NCBI GenBank assembly: GCA_002238645.1
Contig: MPMT01000043.1
Location: forward strand, 1-39,548
Direction: 5' to 3'
DNA from: Alphaproteobacteria bacterium bin52
GTDB lineage: Bacteria; Pseudomonadota; Alphaproteobacteria; Thalassobaculales; Thalassobaculaceae
Length of the DNA: 39,548 nucleotides
The position numbers and the translations under genes are program-made. The notes under the pieces were generated by a model. The model ran no database searches. It saw only the letters and a program-made list of their open reading frames with translations, and was not told the DNA's origin. The first letter of the stretch is position 1. Every line of letters starts with the position of its first letter. Below, in pieces: positions 1 to 11,604 of this stretch.

Positions 1-207
1 GATGAGCGTTGAGCGCGTTCGTATTGGCGTGGGGCATGACGAGCGCGGCCGCCTTGGCCTTGTTCGGGCAAATGGCGCCGAAGATAGAGGCCGAGGTCGT
101 TCTCTGGTCCTTGGGCGCCGCCGGGCGAGTGCCGCGTTTCGCCCATCGCCGGGTGATCTTGTTCCGGGTATGTCCGATCATCTGTGTAAGCAGTGCCATG
201 GGCGTTG
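1..207 (-). pseudogene. IS630-family transposase fragment (truncated at both visible ends)
   Basis: Read on the minus strand from an ATG at 195, the frame runs off the window's left edge. It encodes a stretch with ITRRWAKRGTRP, APKDQRT, then IFGAICP and ALVMPHANTNALNAHL, the pattern around the first half of the DDE core in IS630 transposases. The segment that should hold the N-terminal helix-turn-helix and the first catalytic Asp (usually about ten residues before the RRWA-type motif) is absent; instead the frame enters a perfect palindrome. This is therefore a 5'-truncated copy, with its fate beyond the edge unknown. Family assignment rests on motif memory; the truncation is seen directly. 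Confidence 0.7.
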
Positions 208-243
208 CGCTTTCCGGCCTCAGCGCGCTGAGGCCGGAAAGCG
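208..243. repeat. 36-bp perfect palindrome
   Basis: Each 18-base arm is the exact reverse complement of the other (left arm CGCTTTCCGGCCTCAGCG), with no spacer. It lies at the 5' broken edge of the IS630 fragment. No T-run follows on either strand, so it is not a standard intrinsic terminator. It may be an IS end, a repeat-family element or a transcription-blocking hairpin; which one is unknown. Confidence 0.85.
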
Positions 244-560
244 ATCTTCGAACAGGATTGCAAACTGCCCCATCGCGGGCGGTGAGCGGCGGCGCCAGCG
301 CCGGGGGGAGATCGCCCGCCTCCGCGACCTTCAGGCCCACCGACCTGGCCCGGGTCTGACTCTGGGCCGCCTGGCCCAGCAGGGGCCACGCGACCTGGTG
401 CAGGCGGCGCTCACGCGCCATCCGGAGCTCCTGTGCGTCGGCGCCGAGGGTTTCCCCGGGAGGACCAGGACGCGGGGGACAGTGTGCAGCCCGCCAGGGT
501 CAGCAGGGTGGCGAGCAGCACAAGGTGCGGGGGACGGCGGGAGAGCGTTCGACCTGCAGG
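244..560 (-). pseudogene. Lipoprotein-like gene remnant with a frameshift
   Basis: Two minus-strand frames together look like one secreted protein. The first carries a lipoprotein-type signal: an RRPPH basic part, the hydrophobic LVLLATLLTLAGC and Thr-Leu after the Cys, at about 550-480; this frame stops at 411-413. The other frame continues as ADAQELRMARERRLHQVAWP then VGLKVAEAGDLPPAL, with third positions mostly G or C, down to the palindrome. Dropping one C from the C5 run near 475 would join them. No good start codon is visible; GTG at 521 is the only in-frame candidate and would shorten the signal. I do not recognise the family. A sequencing error in the C run is an alternative to true decay. 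Confidence 0.4.
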
Positions 561-805
561 TTGAAGTCGACCGATGCCCGCCCGGTGGCCGTTCGCCAGA
601 TTTCAGCGAGGGCGCACGCCGTTCCGGCCTGCGCGGCCGCCCGGGGTTCTGCGGGCACACCTGTCGCGCTGAGCACGACGCGGGCGGCCGAGATCCCTGC
701 TCCAGCCGCTTCCGGGACGGAGCTGTATCCATCGATCTCGACGCGCAGCTCCTGCCCGGCGACGGCACACGCAGCTGCTGCGAGCGGCGCCACGCCGCCC
801 GGCAC
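500..805 (-). CDS. Unrecognised small protein
   Basis: A 101-codon frame from GTG 805 with strongly GC-ending codons and no recognised domain. The same frame stays open upstream to a stop at 863-865 and reads KIDPQLDFASLRHLLPAV, which looks coding, so the true start may lie upstream at a rare codon or the gene may be 5' truncated. The C-terminus overlaps the lipoprotein-like signal in another frame, as adjacent overlapping genes would. It lies just downstream of bfd, separated by about 170 bases. It could also be a chance open frame in GC-rich DNA. Confidence 0.35.
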   Translation of the reverse strand: MPGGVAPLAAAACAVAGQELRVEIDGYSSVPEAAGAGISAARVVLSATGVPAEPRAAAQAGTACALAEIWRTATGRASVDFNLQVERSPAVPRTLCCSPPC

Positions 806-973
806 GGCCGGCAGGAGGTGACGGAGCGAGGCGAAATCGAGCTGGGGGTCAATCTTCCACGCTTAACAATACCCTGGCGCACAGCCTCGACCGCGACACG
901 GTCCTGCTGCACCGGACGCGCCGAGACGGGTACAGGAGGAGTGATCCGGCGGGACGCGCGCCGGCCGCGTCCG

Positions 974-1189
974 TCAGGCGAGCTGGAGCCCGGCAATCAC
1001 GCCGCCAACCGGCTCATGCTGACTGTCTGTCCTGCTTTCCCTGATCCGCAGCCTGATCTCCGTCACACAGCGGCCGCACTGGGGGGCGACCCCGATGCTG
1101 GTGTAGACCTGCGCCGGTGTGCTGGCACCGCCAGCGACGGCGCGGTCGACGCAACGGTCGGTGAAACCGTTGCACAGGCAAACGTACAT
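974..1189 (-). CDS. bfd: Bacterioferritin-associated ferredoxin-like protein (BFD-type [2Fe-2S])
   Basis: A 71-residue protein. It begins MYVCLCNGFTD and has a second cysteine pair in APQCGRC, giving the four ligands of a BFD-like [2Fe-2S] domain (Cys4, Cys6, Cys38 and Cys41 by count). Family knowledge: Bfd docks on bacterioferritin and passes electrons to release stored iron. Length matches the family (60-75 residues). A Fur-box-like site lies 43 bases upstream of the ATG (1232-1250), so iron-repressed expression is likely. No bacterioferritin gene is in the window. BFD-like domains also occur as parts of larger proteins such as nitrite reductase, but this one stands alone. Confidence 0.88.
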   Translation of the reverse strand: MYVCLCNGFTDRCVDRAVAGGASTPAQVYTSIGVAPQCGRCVTEIRLRIRESRTDSQHEPVGGVIAGLQLA

Positions 1190-1231
1190 CGTCGAACCTC
1201 GTCAGTGTTCGACCGGCATGGAATCACGATT

Positions 1232-1250
1232 GCGAATGAGTGTCAATATC
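1232..1250 (-). promoter_or_regulatory. Fur-box-like operator upstream of bfd
   Basis: On the minus strand the 19 bases read GATATTGACACTCATTCGC. This matches the classical Fur consensus GATAATGATAATCATTATC at 14 of 19 positions by eye. It sits 43 bases before the bfd start, where promoter elements are expected. The site is AT-richer than the surrounding DNA. Binding by Fur or by a relative such as Irr is inference. Confidence 0.6.
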
Positions 1251-1268
1251 AAACTTCGGCCGGGCAGT

Positions 1269-2324
1269 TCAGTAGTTGATGAGCACGCATCGGCCGAGCA
1301 CCTTGCCCTCGCGCAGGTCCTGGAGCGCCACCGGGGCATCGCTCAGCTGGCGCCTGACGAGGGGGACCGGTGTGATCTGCCCTTCGCGCATCAACTGCAG
1401 CACCTCGACCAGGTCCTGGCGTGTCCCGACGTAGGAGCCGAGGATGTTGACCGATTTCAGCGGGAACATCGAGGTCGAGATCTCCACCGACCCGCCGAAG
1501 AGACCGACCACCACCAGGGTTCCTCCGCGGGCCAGGCCGTCAAAGCCGAACCGCACGCTGGCCGGTGCACCCACCAAGTCGATGGCCGCGGCGGGGCCGC
1601 CGCCGGTCAGTGACCTCAGCTCGCGCCGCGCCGCGGCGTTGGAATTGTCGATCACGTGATCGGCACCGGCCCGCAGCGCCGCCTCGCGCTTGGCCGGGTC
1701 GATATCGGCGACGACCAGGCGGGCGCCAACCACGGCGCGCGCCATGCCGATGGCCGCAAGCCCGACACCCCCGGCACCGATGATGAGCAGCGACTGCTCC
1801 TCGCGCAGACCGCGAACCTTGGTCAGTGCACTGTAGGCGGTGATCCCGGAACAGGCAGCGGTCGCGGCGACAGCCGGGTCGACACCGTCGAACGCGACCA
1901 GGTAGCGCGGGTGCGGGACGACGAGGTACTCGGCGTAGCCGCCCGCCTGCCGGGTGCCGATGATGGCCGGGGCCGCGCACAGCAGCTCCTCGTCCCTGGC
2001 GCAGTCATCGCAGGCCCCGCACCCGATCCACGGATAGACCACCCGCAGGTCACCGACCACCACTCCTTCGGCATCAGGACCGAGCGCCGCCACCTCTCCG
2101 AGCGGCTCGTGCCCCATGGTGAAGGGCAGCGCCATGCCGCTGTCCTCGAGACGAGCCCGCCGGCCACCGCCGAGGTCGAAGTAGCCGTCCCAGATGTGGA
2201 TGTCGGAGTGGCACACGCCGCACGCCCGGACCCGAAGCAGCACCTCGGTCCCGCGCGGTTCCGGAACCGGTACCTCGCGCTCCTCGAGCGGTTCTCCCCA
2301 CCGGGTGATCTGCCACGCCTTCAC
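1269..2324 (-). CDS. Zinc-dependent alcohol dehydrogenase (MDR superfamily)
   Basis: A 351-residue medium-chain dehydrogenase. Catalytic zinc ligands are visible: Cys38 in CGVCHSD, His72 in GHEP and Cys158 in AACSG. The structural zinc lobe has Cys102, 105, 108 and 116 (CGACDDC...LLC). A Rossmann motif GAGGVG is at 183-188, and an acidic ADID after the second strand suggests NAD rather than NADP. It oxidises an alcohol or reduces an aldehyde; substrate unknown. Start: the GTG at 2324 overlaps the stop of the upstream methyltransferase as GTGA, so translation is coupled. The frame stays open upstream in this GC-rich DNA, but the family N-terminus MKAWQITRWGEP fixes the start. Confidence 0.9.
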   Translation of the reverse strand: MKAWQITRWGEPLEEREVPVPEPRGTEVLLRVRACGVCHSDIHIWDGYFDLGGGRRARLEDSGMALPFTMGHEPLGEVAALGPDAEGVVVGDLRVVYPWIGCGACDDCARDEELLCAAPAIIGTRQAGGYAEYLVVPHPRYLVAFDGVDPAVAATAACSGITAYSALTKVRGLREEQSLLIIGAGGVGLAAIGMARAVVGARLVVADIDPAKREAALRAGADHVIDNSNAAARRELRSLTGGGPAAAIDLVGAPASVRFGFDGLARGGTLVVVGLFGGSVEISTSMFPLKSVNILGSYVGTRQDLVEVLQLMREGQITPVPLVRRQLSDAPVALQDLREGKVLGRCVLINY

Positions 2325-3358
2325 GATCGCCTCTCGCCTGCCGGCCCCGTCCGTTCCGCCCGCCGGCGCCGGCCCTTCCGCGCCTGCGGTGGTCCGCCGC
2401 CGAACGCCGTCGTCAGCGGACCGACCCGCGCAATGATGGTCTCGAGACACGGCACCGGTCCGGGCGGCGACTGCTCGAGTGCGCGGCGCATCGCCGAGAG
2501 GTGCTCCGGCGCGGTTCCGCAGCATCCGCCGATGATCCGGACCCCGAGATCGCGGGCCAGTACCGCGAACCCGGCCATCAGCTCGGGCGTTCCGCTGTAC
2601 CGGATGGCGCCATCGACATACTGCGGAATGCCGCAGTTGGCCTTGGCGATCAGCACGTCTCCCGCATGCATCCGCTCTCGCAGGCACACAAGACTGGCGA
2701 GCAGGTCGGCAGCCCCGGTGCCGCAGTTCCCGCCGTAGGCGACGGGCCTCGGCACCTGCCCTTCCAGCCAGGCCGCAAACACGCCCGGTTCCACACCCAT
2801 CATGGTGCGGCCGTTGGTATCGAACGACATCGTGCAACAGGCGGGAACCCCGGCCTCGCCGGCAGCTGCGATCGCGGCCTCCACCTCGTCCAGCGAGGAC
2901 ATGGTCTCGATCCAGACCACGTCGATTCCACCGTCCTTGAGGCCCTCGACCTGTTCGCGAAACGCGGCGCGGGCAGTCTCGCGGGTAAGCGGGCCCAGCG
3001 GCTCGAACAGTTCGCCGGTCGGGCCGATGGAACCGGCGCACACCACCGGGCGGCCGTGCCGGTCGACCATCTCGCGCAGCAGATGCGCGGCACGGGCGTT
3101 CACGTCGTGCACGGCCGAGGCAAGTCCGTGCAGTTTCAGCCGGTTCGCCGTTCCGCCGAAACTGTTGGTGAGCACCAGGTCCGCACCCGCGTCGAGGAAG
3201 GCGCGGTAGTGTTCCCGGATCCGCTCGGGGTGCTCCAGGTTCCACACCTCCGGCGCCTCGCCGTGCGGCAGACCCATCTCGAACAGGCGGGTTCCGGTTG
3301 CGCCGTCGGCCAGCACCCAGTTGCGGGTTCGCAGCAACTCCTGCAGCACGCTCGACAT
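2321..3358 (-). CDS. bmt: Homocysteine S-methyltransferase family protein (betaine-homocysteine methyltransferase type)
   Basis: 345 residues, an (alpha/beta)8 homocysteine S-methyltransferase domain over nearly the whole length. ADGATGTRLFEMGL at the N-terminus, NSFGGT at 65-70 and the zinc ligands Cys212 (GGNCGTG) and Cys279-Cys280 (GGCCGT) are all present. It should move a methyl group from betaine, S-methylmethionine or a similar donor to homocysteine, giving methionine; the donor is not decided by sequence here. The ATG at 3358 is preferred to an in-frame GTG at 3376 because the conserved part begins soon after it. It is coupled to the alcohol dehydrogenase by a 4-base overlap. The 168-base leader showed me no clear SAM or SAH riboswitch. 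Confidence 0.85.
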   Translation of the reverse strand: MSSVLQELLRTRNWVLADGATGTRLFEMGLPHGEAPEVWNLEHPERIREHYRAFLDAGADLVLTNSFGGTANRLKLHGLASAVHDVNARAAHLLREMVDRHGRPVVCAGSIGPTGELFEPLGPLTRETARAAFREQVEGLKDGGIDVVWIETMSSLDEVEAAIAAAGEAGVPACCTMSFDTNGRTMMGVEPGVFAAWLEGQVPRPVAYGGNCGTGAADLLASLVCLRERMHAGDVLIAKANCGIPQYVDGAIRYSGTPELMAGFAVLARDLGVRIIGGCCGTAPEHLSAMRRALEQSPPGPVPCLETIIARVGPLTTAFGGGPPQARKGRRRRAERTGPAGERRS

Positions 3359-3526
3359 CGCTCGCCCTCGTACCACGCGCTCCCGGGGCCCGGTCGAGGG
3401 CCGGCCGGGTAGCCTTGCGAAGATGACGAAACCCTATGCCAAAGGCAAGCGGACCCGACACCCGGTCGGACAGCCCCGGCCCGCACGGGCGCCGACGCCA
3501 CCTGCCCTCAGGGGCGGGGCGGGGCG

Positions 3527-4759
3527 CTAGGTCGGCCGGGGGCTGAACCGGCCGCCGGCCTCACGCAGGTGCAACATCCAGATGAGTCCGAAATTCACCA
3601 GATTGAACAGCATGCCAAGCACGAATGCCGGCGAATAGGATCCTGTGAGATCGAAGACCTGGCCCGCCATCCAGCCACCGAGCGCCATTCCGAGGGCGCC
3701 GAACAGGTATTGCGCCGCGATACGCCACCCCATCTGCCCGACCGGGAACCACAGCCGCAGGATCAGCGGGTAGCACGGCATGATCCCGGCAAACCCGAGA
3801 CCGAACAGCAGGGCGGCAACATAGAGCGCAACCAGGCCCTCGACGACCGCAAAGACACCGAGCATGACCATCTGGCAGACCGAGGCGATGAGCAGGGTCG
3901 GGACCGCGCCGATCCGGTCGGCCAGGACTCCGAACCCGATCCTGCTGACGAAGCCGGCAACCATCAGGACCGAGAGCATTTCCGCCCCGCGTACCGGGGA
4001 GTACCCGAGGTCGCTGGCGTGACTGACCAGGTGGACGATCGGCATCGACATGGCGGTGCAGCACCCCACCACCGCGATCCACAGCATGACCTGGACCCGT
4101 GCGGGCGACCAGCCGAGCACGAGGCCGTCCGCGCTGGCGCCAAGCTCGATGCGACCTGGCGGCGGCGTCGGCGGCCGGTGGCGGATCAGCCAGGCCAGCG
4201 GCACCATGGTGGCCAGCGAGAACACCGCGTACCAGAAGTAGGTTTCGCGCCAGCCGACCATGGCGACCATGACGCCGATCAGCGATGGCCAGACCGCGCC
4301 GGACAGCCCCTGGCCCGACGCGATGATCGCGACCGCCAGTCCGCGCCGGCGGTCGAACCAGCGGGTCGCGTTGGCGATCAGGGGAGCGATCATGGCCGAC
4401 TTGCCCAGCAGGCCGATCAACAGGCCGTTCGCCACCCACAGCCCCCACATGGTCTCGGACCAGCTGACCATGAAGGCGCCGGCGGCGATCATCACCGACC
4501 CGAACATCACCGGGAAGATGATCCCCTTCCGGTCCATCCACCAGCCCATCGCTATCCCGCCGACACCGGCCCCGATCATCATCAGCGAGTAGGCAAGCGA
4601 CGGAACCCAGCGGTCCGTACCGAGATCGGCGGCGATCGGCTTGAGAACCACGAACAGGATGTTCGGCGCACCGAGACCGATGCTGTTGAGCAGCAGCGAC
4701 GCGATGATCACCACCCACCCGTAGGGAACCTCGACACTGTGCTGTGGTCCGGTGTTCAT
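3527..4759 (-). CDS. MFS transporter, monocarboxylate/oxalate (OFA/MCT-like)
   Basis: 410 residues with about twelve hydrophobic segments and a short N-terminal cytoplasmic tail. The MFS loop 2-3 signature appears as GWWMDRKG and its second-half relative as GVLADRIG. The start VPYGWVVIIASLLL followed by LGAPNILFVVLKP resembles OFA/MCT-type carriers of small monocarboxylates or oxalate; substrate is inference. ATG 4759 is chosen because the first helix follows directly; the frame is open further upstream but the residues there look like non-coding GC-rich DNA. It lies 31 bases after the ELM1-like gene on the same strand, so probably shares its transcript. Confidence 0.82.
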   Translation of the reverse strand: MNTGPQHSVEVPYGWVVIIASLLLNSIGLGAPNILFVVLKPIAADLGTDRWVPSLAYSLMMIGAGVGGIAMGWWMDRKGIIFPVMFGSVMIAAGAFMVSWSETMWGLWVANGLLIGLLGKSAMIAPLIANATRWFDRRRGLAVAIIASGQGLSGAVWPSLIGVMVAMVGWRETYFWYAVFSLATMVPLAWLIRHRPPTPPPGRIELGASADGLVLGWSPARVQVMLWIAVVGCCTAMSMPIVHLVSHASDLGYSPVRGAEMLSVLMVAGFVSRIGFGVLADRIGAVPTLLIASVCQMVMLGVFAVVEGLVALYVAALLFGLGFAGIMPCYPLILRLWFPVGQMGWRIAAQYLFGALGMALGGWMAGQVFDLTGSYSPAFVLGMLFNLVNFGLIWMLHLREAGGRFSPRPT

Positions 4760-4790
4760 CCCGACCTGCCGGCTGGTACTGGTCACATGG

Positions 4791-5795
4791 TCAGGTCGAT
4801 GCGTCACGCACCTGCGCGGTGACACCCGCCTGGACCAGACGGGCGCGCAGCACACCGGCAACCCGCTCCGTCTCTCGAAGGGGCGGGTAGTCCCACACGC
4901 CAAGCCGACCGTCGAACCACCTGATATATCCCTCCGCAACCATCGTGTCGAGGAACCGTCGCCGGCGCCGCGGCGCCCGACCGAGCGGGATGACGTGGAC
5001 CGGTTTGCCGGTGGCGCAGGCCTCGCAGACCATGTTGACGGAGTCCGAGGTCACGACCACACGGTCGGCCAGTCCGAGAAACCCGAGATAGGGGTTGGGG
5101 CCATCGCCGGATCCCGACCACAGGACGCAGCCGCCCTCGTCGGCCAGTTCCGCGAGGGCGGCGCGCAGATGTGACCCGGTCCGTCTCGACGTCGTCACCA
5201 GGAGACCGCATCCGTGATCCCGGGCAAGACCGCGCAAGGCCTCGGCCAGGGCCGCCGCCCCATCGGGGCCCACGCTGTGGTCGCGGGTATCTCCGCCGAC
5301 GTTCACCGCGACCAGCGGTCGCGGAAGTCCGGCGGCGCGGTCCTCGACGCGACGTGCGGCGGCATCCAGCGTGCCGTCGTCGATGTCGTTGAGCGACCCC
5401 CTGGTGGTCACGACATTGGGCCCGGCCGCCGGGTCGTGGTCGGGAACCACCAGGATGTCGAACAGCCCGCGGGCACTGCGCGGATCCTGGATCTGGATCG
5501 CAAGGGTCCGCCCGCGGGACAGCCGTTTCAGCGCGATCACCGCGCCGGCGTTGCGCCGGCCGCAGCCAATTGCGACCTGCGGGTACGGCGCATGCATGGC
5601 ATGCCCCGGTCCGGCCGGGGGCATGCCCGGAACCCGGCCCAGCCACGGCGCGAGCCTGAGCGGGGACAGGGGCGTGATCCTGCGGATGCGGGGCTCGAAC
5701 CCGAGCCCGCGCGCCAGCGCCACCGACTGCACCTCCATGCCGGCCGTGCCGTCGCTCACGACCCAGCAGGCGGGAGCAGGCTCCCGGGGTGTCAC
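4791..5795 (-). CDS. ELM1/DUF1022-like protein
   Basis: 334 residues resembling the family named after plant ELM1 (mitochondrial fission) and found in many Alphaproteobacteria. Visible features: [22 protein letters not shown] at the N-terminus (residues 11-32), an IQIQDPRSA segment, then [25 protein letters not shown] near residue 255, which resembles the nucleotide-sugar-binding half of GT-B glycosyltransferases. The biochemical role in bacteria is not established, though a glycosyltransferase-like activity is often suggested. GTG 5795 overlaps the greA stop (GTGA), giving a clear start and coupling it to greA. The arginine-rich stretch RAPRRRRRF near 282 is also typical of the group. Confidence 0.8.
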   Translation of the reverse strand: MTPREPAPACWVVSDGTAGMEVQSVALARGLGFEPRIRRITPLSPLRLAPWLGRVPGMPPAGPGHAMHAPYPQVAIGCGRRNAGAVIALKRLSRGRTLAIQIQDPRSARGLFDILVVPDHDPAAGPNVVTTRGSLNDIDDGTLDAAARRVEDRAAGLPRPLVAVNVGGDTRDHSVGPDGAAALAEALRGLARDHGCGLLVTTSRRTGSHLRAALAELADEGGCVLWSGSGDGPNPYLGFLGLADRVVVTSDSVNMVCEACATGKPVHVIPLGRAPRRRRRFLDTMVAEGYIRWFDGRLGVWDYPPLRETERVAGVLRARLVQAGVTAQVRDAST

Positions 5796-6265
5796 GACAC
5801 GCTGATGTCGAGCACTTCGAAGCTCTTCGCTCCGCGCGGGGTAATCACCTCGACACTGTCGCCGACCTGGCGGCCGATCAGGGCGCGGGCGATGGGAGAT
5901 GATGTCGAAATCAGTCCGCGGGAAATGTCGGCCTCGTAGGGGCCGACGATGGTGTAGGCGGTCTCCTCGTCGGTCTCCTCGTCCGCCACGGTCACGGTGG
6001 TCCCGAATGTGACCGTCCCGCCGCCGACCTGCGAGACGTCGATGACCTCGGCGCGGCTGATCGCCGATTCGAGTTCGGCGACCCTGCCCTCGATGAAGCT
6101 CTGTCGCTCGCGGGCGGCGTGGTATTCGGCGTTTTCCGAAAGGTCGCCGTGCTCGCGCGCCTCGGCGATCGCGCGGATTATCTGCGGGCGATCGACGCTC
6201 TTCAGCTGCCGCAGTTCCTCCTGAAGACGTTCCAGGCCTTCACGTCTGATCGGAACCTTGTCCAT
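5792..6265 (-). CDS. greA: Transcription elongation factor GreA
   Basis: 157 residues, the normal GreA length. The N-terminal coiled coil covers about residues 1-75 and carries the acidic tip with Asp41 and Glu44 in [13 protein letters not shown], which enters the RNA polymerase secondary channel and stimulates cleavage of backtracked transcripts. The C-terminal FKBP-like domain ends with the family's [18 protein letters not shown] pattern. The ATG at 6265 gives [18 protein letters not shown], matching the usual start; an upstream in-frame extension looks non-coding. It follows carB by 72 bases, a carAB-greA order common in Alphaproteobacteria. Confidence 0.96.
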   Translation of the reverse strand: MDKVPIRREGLERLQEELRQLKSVDRPQIIRAIAEAREHGDLSENAEYHAARERQSFIEGRVAELESAISRAEVIDVSQVGGGTVTFGTTVTVADEETDEETAYTIVGPYEADISRGLISTSSPIARALIGRQVGDSVEVITPRGAKSFEVLDISVS

Positions 6266-6337
6266 ACGGGTTTCCAGTCGCCTGAGGACACGCTCGCTTC
6301 CCGACCGGCGCGCCTGCGCCGGGTCGCGCACGGCAGA

Positions 6338-9598
<3,261 letters not shown>

Positions 9599-9605
9599 GG
9601 TCGTC

Positions 9606-10802
9606 TCAGTCTCCCCCGCGCATCAGCCGGGCAAAGGCATCGAACAGGTAGCCGCTGTCGTGCGGTCCCGGCGACGACTCGGGATGGTACTGCACCGCGA
9701 AGACCGGACGGTCACGCATCCGGAATCCCTCGATCGTCCCGTCGAACAGCGAGCGGTGGGTGACCTCCACGGTCGCGGGAAGCGTGTCTTCGCTCACCAC
9801 GAAACCGTGATTCTGGCTGGTGATCTCGACCGCGCCGGTCTCGAGCCGCCTGACCGGGTGATTGCCGCCCCGATGGCCCATGCGCATCTTCTCGGTACGC
9901 GCGCCGAGCGCGAGCGCAAGCAGCTGGTGCCCGAGGCAGATGCCGAACACCGGGATGCCGGTTTCGAGCAGGCGGCGGATTTCCGGTACCGCATAGCGCC
10001 CGGTCGCGGCCGGATCGCCCGGTCCGTTGGCGAGGAAGACCCCGTCCGGGCGGTGAGCCATGATGTCCTCGCAGGAACTCCCGGCAGGGACCACCGTAAC
10101 CCGGCAGCCTCGGTGCGCGAGGTTGCGCAGGATCGCCTGCTTGGCGCCGAAGTCCACCGCCACCACCTGAAACTCCGGGTCGGGTGCCGGGAGGTACCGG
10201 TCGGATCCGGGCGATGCGTCCCACGGGCCGCACGACCAGCTGTAGCTCTGGGTGCACGATACGTGCGAGGCGAGATCCATCCCTTCCAGGCCCGGCCAGT
10301 CCGCCGCCATCCGGCGCAGGGCCTCCAGGTCGAACACGCCGTCAGGTGCATGGCAAAGCGCGCCGGACGGCGCGCCCCGGTCGCGGATCCTGCGGGTCAG
10401 GCGGCGCGTGTCGACCCCGCTGATGCCGGGCAGGCCCACCGACCCCAGCCAGTGGTTGAATTCCCACTCTGAGCGGTAGTTGGACCGTTCGGTCAGTTCG
10501 GCGCGAAGCACCACTCCGAGGCAGTGCGGGGTTGCGGTCTCGACGTCGAGCCGGTTGGCGCCGACGTTGCCGATGTGCGGAAAGGTGAAGGTGATGATCT
10601 GGCCGGCGTAGGACGGGTCGGTTACGATTTCCTGATAGCCCGTCATCGAGGTGTTGAAGCAGACCTCCCCCACCGTGCTGCGCACAGCCCCGAAGCCGCG
10701 CCCCCACAACACGGTACCATCCGCGAGAACGAGCACCGCGGTCGCCCCTTCGGGCGTGTGCAACCGGTCGCCAGCGGTCGCTGGCGGAACTGCATCCGCC
10801 AT
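9606..10802 (-). CDS. carA: Carbamoyl-phosphate synthase small subunit (glutamine amidotransferase)
   Basis: 398 residues. The N-terminal CPSase small-chain domain covers about 20-155 ([29 protein letters not shown]). The C-terminal class I glutamine amidotransferase domain has the nucleophile Cys289 in FGICLGHQ and the His373/Glu375 pair in QYHPES. It hydrolyses glutamine and channels ammonia to CarB. The ATG at 10802 has a GGAG ribosome site about ten bases upstream. A possible promoter lies at 10841-10867. The gene is divergent from yqeY. Confidence 0.97.
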   Translation of the reverse strand: MADAVPPATAGDRLHTPEGATAVLVLADGTVLWGRGFGAVRSTVGEVCFNTSMTGYQEIVTDPSYAGQIITFTFPHIGNVGANRLDVETATPHCLGVVLRAELTERSNYRSEWEFNHWLGSVGLPGISGVDTRRLTRRIRDRGAPSGALCHAPDGVFDLEALRRMAADWPGLEGMDLASHVSCTQSYSWSCGPWDASPGSDRYLPAPDPEFQVVAVDFGAKQAILRNLAHRGCRVTVVPAGSSCEDIMAHRPDGVFLANGPGDPAATGRYAVPEIRRLLETGIPVFGICLGHQLLALALGARTEKMRMGHRGGNHPVRRLETGAVEITSQNHGFVVSEDTLPATVEVTHRSLFDGTIEGFRMRDRPVFAVQYHPESSPGPHDSGYLFDAFARLMRGGD

Positions 10803-11134
10803 GGAACGGGTGTCTCCGGGGGGTGATGTCGCCCGCGTTGATTAGGGCAACCGGCCGGTCCGGTCAACCGGATAGGGCGCCGAGACGGAGCCGCCCGGTG
10901 AACGGGTCTCGCGCCTGCGCCGAGGCCGCAGTTCACGTATCCGGGCGGAAAATCCGTGCGGAACCGGCCTTTTCAGTCATCTTTCCGCGACGGAGTGCGA
11001 ATCCGGGTTGCGCGCAGGACCGGCCGCGGACTAGAAAACTATATCGAGTTTCACAAGCCATCGTGCGGTATCCGGAACGCTGGCCACACAGGCCGGTCCG
11101 GGCCATGCATGGTGTGGTTGGGGAGTTCGTCGCC
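10803..11134. other. Divergent carA/yqeY intergenic region
   Basis: This stretch between two divergent genes holds no convincing gene. Besides the possible carA promoter it has, on the plus strand, TTGCGC (11008-11013) and TAGAAA (11032-11037) 18 bases apart, a weak promoter candidate for yqeY. The sequence from about 11032 to 11045 is locally AT-rich. An open frame runs through it in phase with yqeY, but its arginine- and proline-rich residues look non-coding. Confidence 0.5.
10841..10867 (-). promoter_or_regulatory. Possible sigma70-type promoter of carAB
   Basis: On the minus strand TTGACC (10862-10867) is followed after 15 bases by CCTAAT (10841-10846), about 40 bases before the carA start. 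The -35 is 5 of 6 to consensus and the -10 is 4 of 6, but the spacer is short of the ideal 17. No attenuator or PyrR/ArgR-type site was recognised. Confidence 0.3.
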
Positions 11135-11593
11135 TTGCTCCGCACCGACCTGTCGGACGCCCTGAAGCAGTCCATCCGCAAGCGGGATTCCTGCGCGGTT
11201 CGCGTCATCCGCCTCATCCTCGCCGCGATACGCGATCGCGAGATTTTGGCGCGGTCGAACGGTACCGAGGAACCGATTACCGACGAGGAGATCCTGTCGC
11301 TGCTGCAGACCATGGTCCACCAGCGCCAGGAGGCCATTCCGGTCAACGAGGCGAAGGGACGCAGCGACCTTGCGAAGCTTGAGCGCGACGAGGTCTCGGT
11401 CATCCGCAGCTTCCTCCCCGCCCCGATGGACACGGGCGAGATCGACAGCGCGATCAGCGAGGCGATCAGGGAATGCGGCGCACGCGGCATGAAGGACATG
11501 CGCCGCATCATGGCCCTGCTGAAGCAGCGCTACCCCGGCCGGATGGACTTTGCCAAGGCCGGGACCCGCGTCAGGCGGACCCTGATCGGCTGA
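11135..11593 (+). CDS. GatB/YqeY domain-containing protein
   Basis: 152 residues of the GatB/YqeY helical domain, related to the tail of the tRNA amidotransferase GatB subunit; the free-standing protein's job is not firmly known. Family features: RVIRLILAAIRDREI, DEEILSLLQTMVHQRQEAI, VIRSFLP, and the C-terminal MKDMRRIMALLKQRYPGRMDFAKA. Start choice: TTG 11135 has GGGGAG nine bases upstream and gives MLRTDLSDALKQSI, aligning with the usual N-terminus. ATG 11105, ten codons upstream in frame, is the alternative but has a poor ribosome site. It converges with the BenE-type gene, only 11 bases between stops. Confidence 0.88.
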   Translation: MLRTDLSDALKQSIRKRDSCAVRVIRLILAAIRDREILARSNGTEEPITDEEILSLLQTMVHQRQEAIPVNEAKGRSDLAKLERDEVSVIRSFLPAPMDTGEIDSAISEAIRECGARGMKDMRRIMALLKQRYPGRMDFAKAGTRVRRTLIG

Positions 11594-11604
11594 CGGAGCG
11601 GCAC

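Noticed and set aside
331..996. 221-residue minus-strand frame across bfd's 3' side
   Set aside because: Arginine-, proline- and serine-rich shadow of other frames in GC-rich DNA.
1269..3461. A single 730-residue fusion of methyltransferase region and alcohol dehydrogenase
   Set aside because: The upstream part of that frame is out of frame with the methyltransferase; two separate coupled genes explain both conserved proteins.
3359..3526. Possible SAM or SAH riboswitch before the methyltransferase gene
   Set aside because: I compared the leader with the SAM-II and SAH riboswitch patterns I know and saw no matching core.
3423..3530. Small plus-strand frame beginning MTKPYAKGKRTR in the leader of the methyltransferase gene
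   Set aside because: Only 35 residues, proline- and arginine-rich tail, no ribosome site of note; more likely a chance frame.
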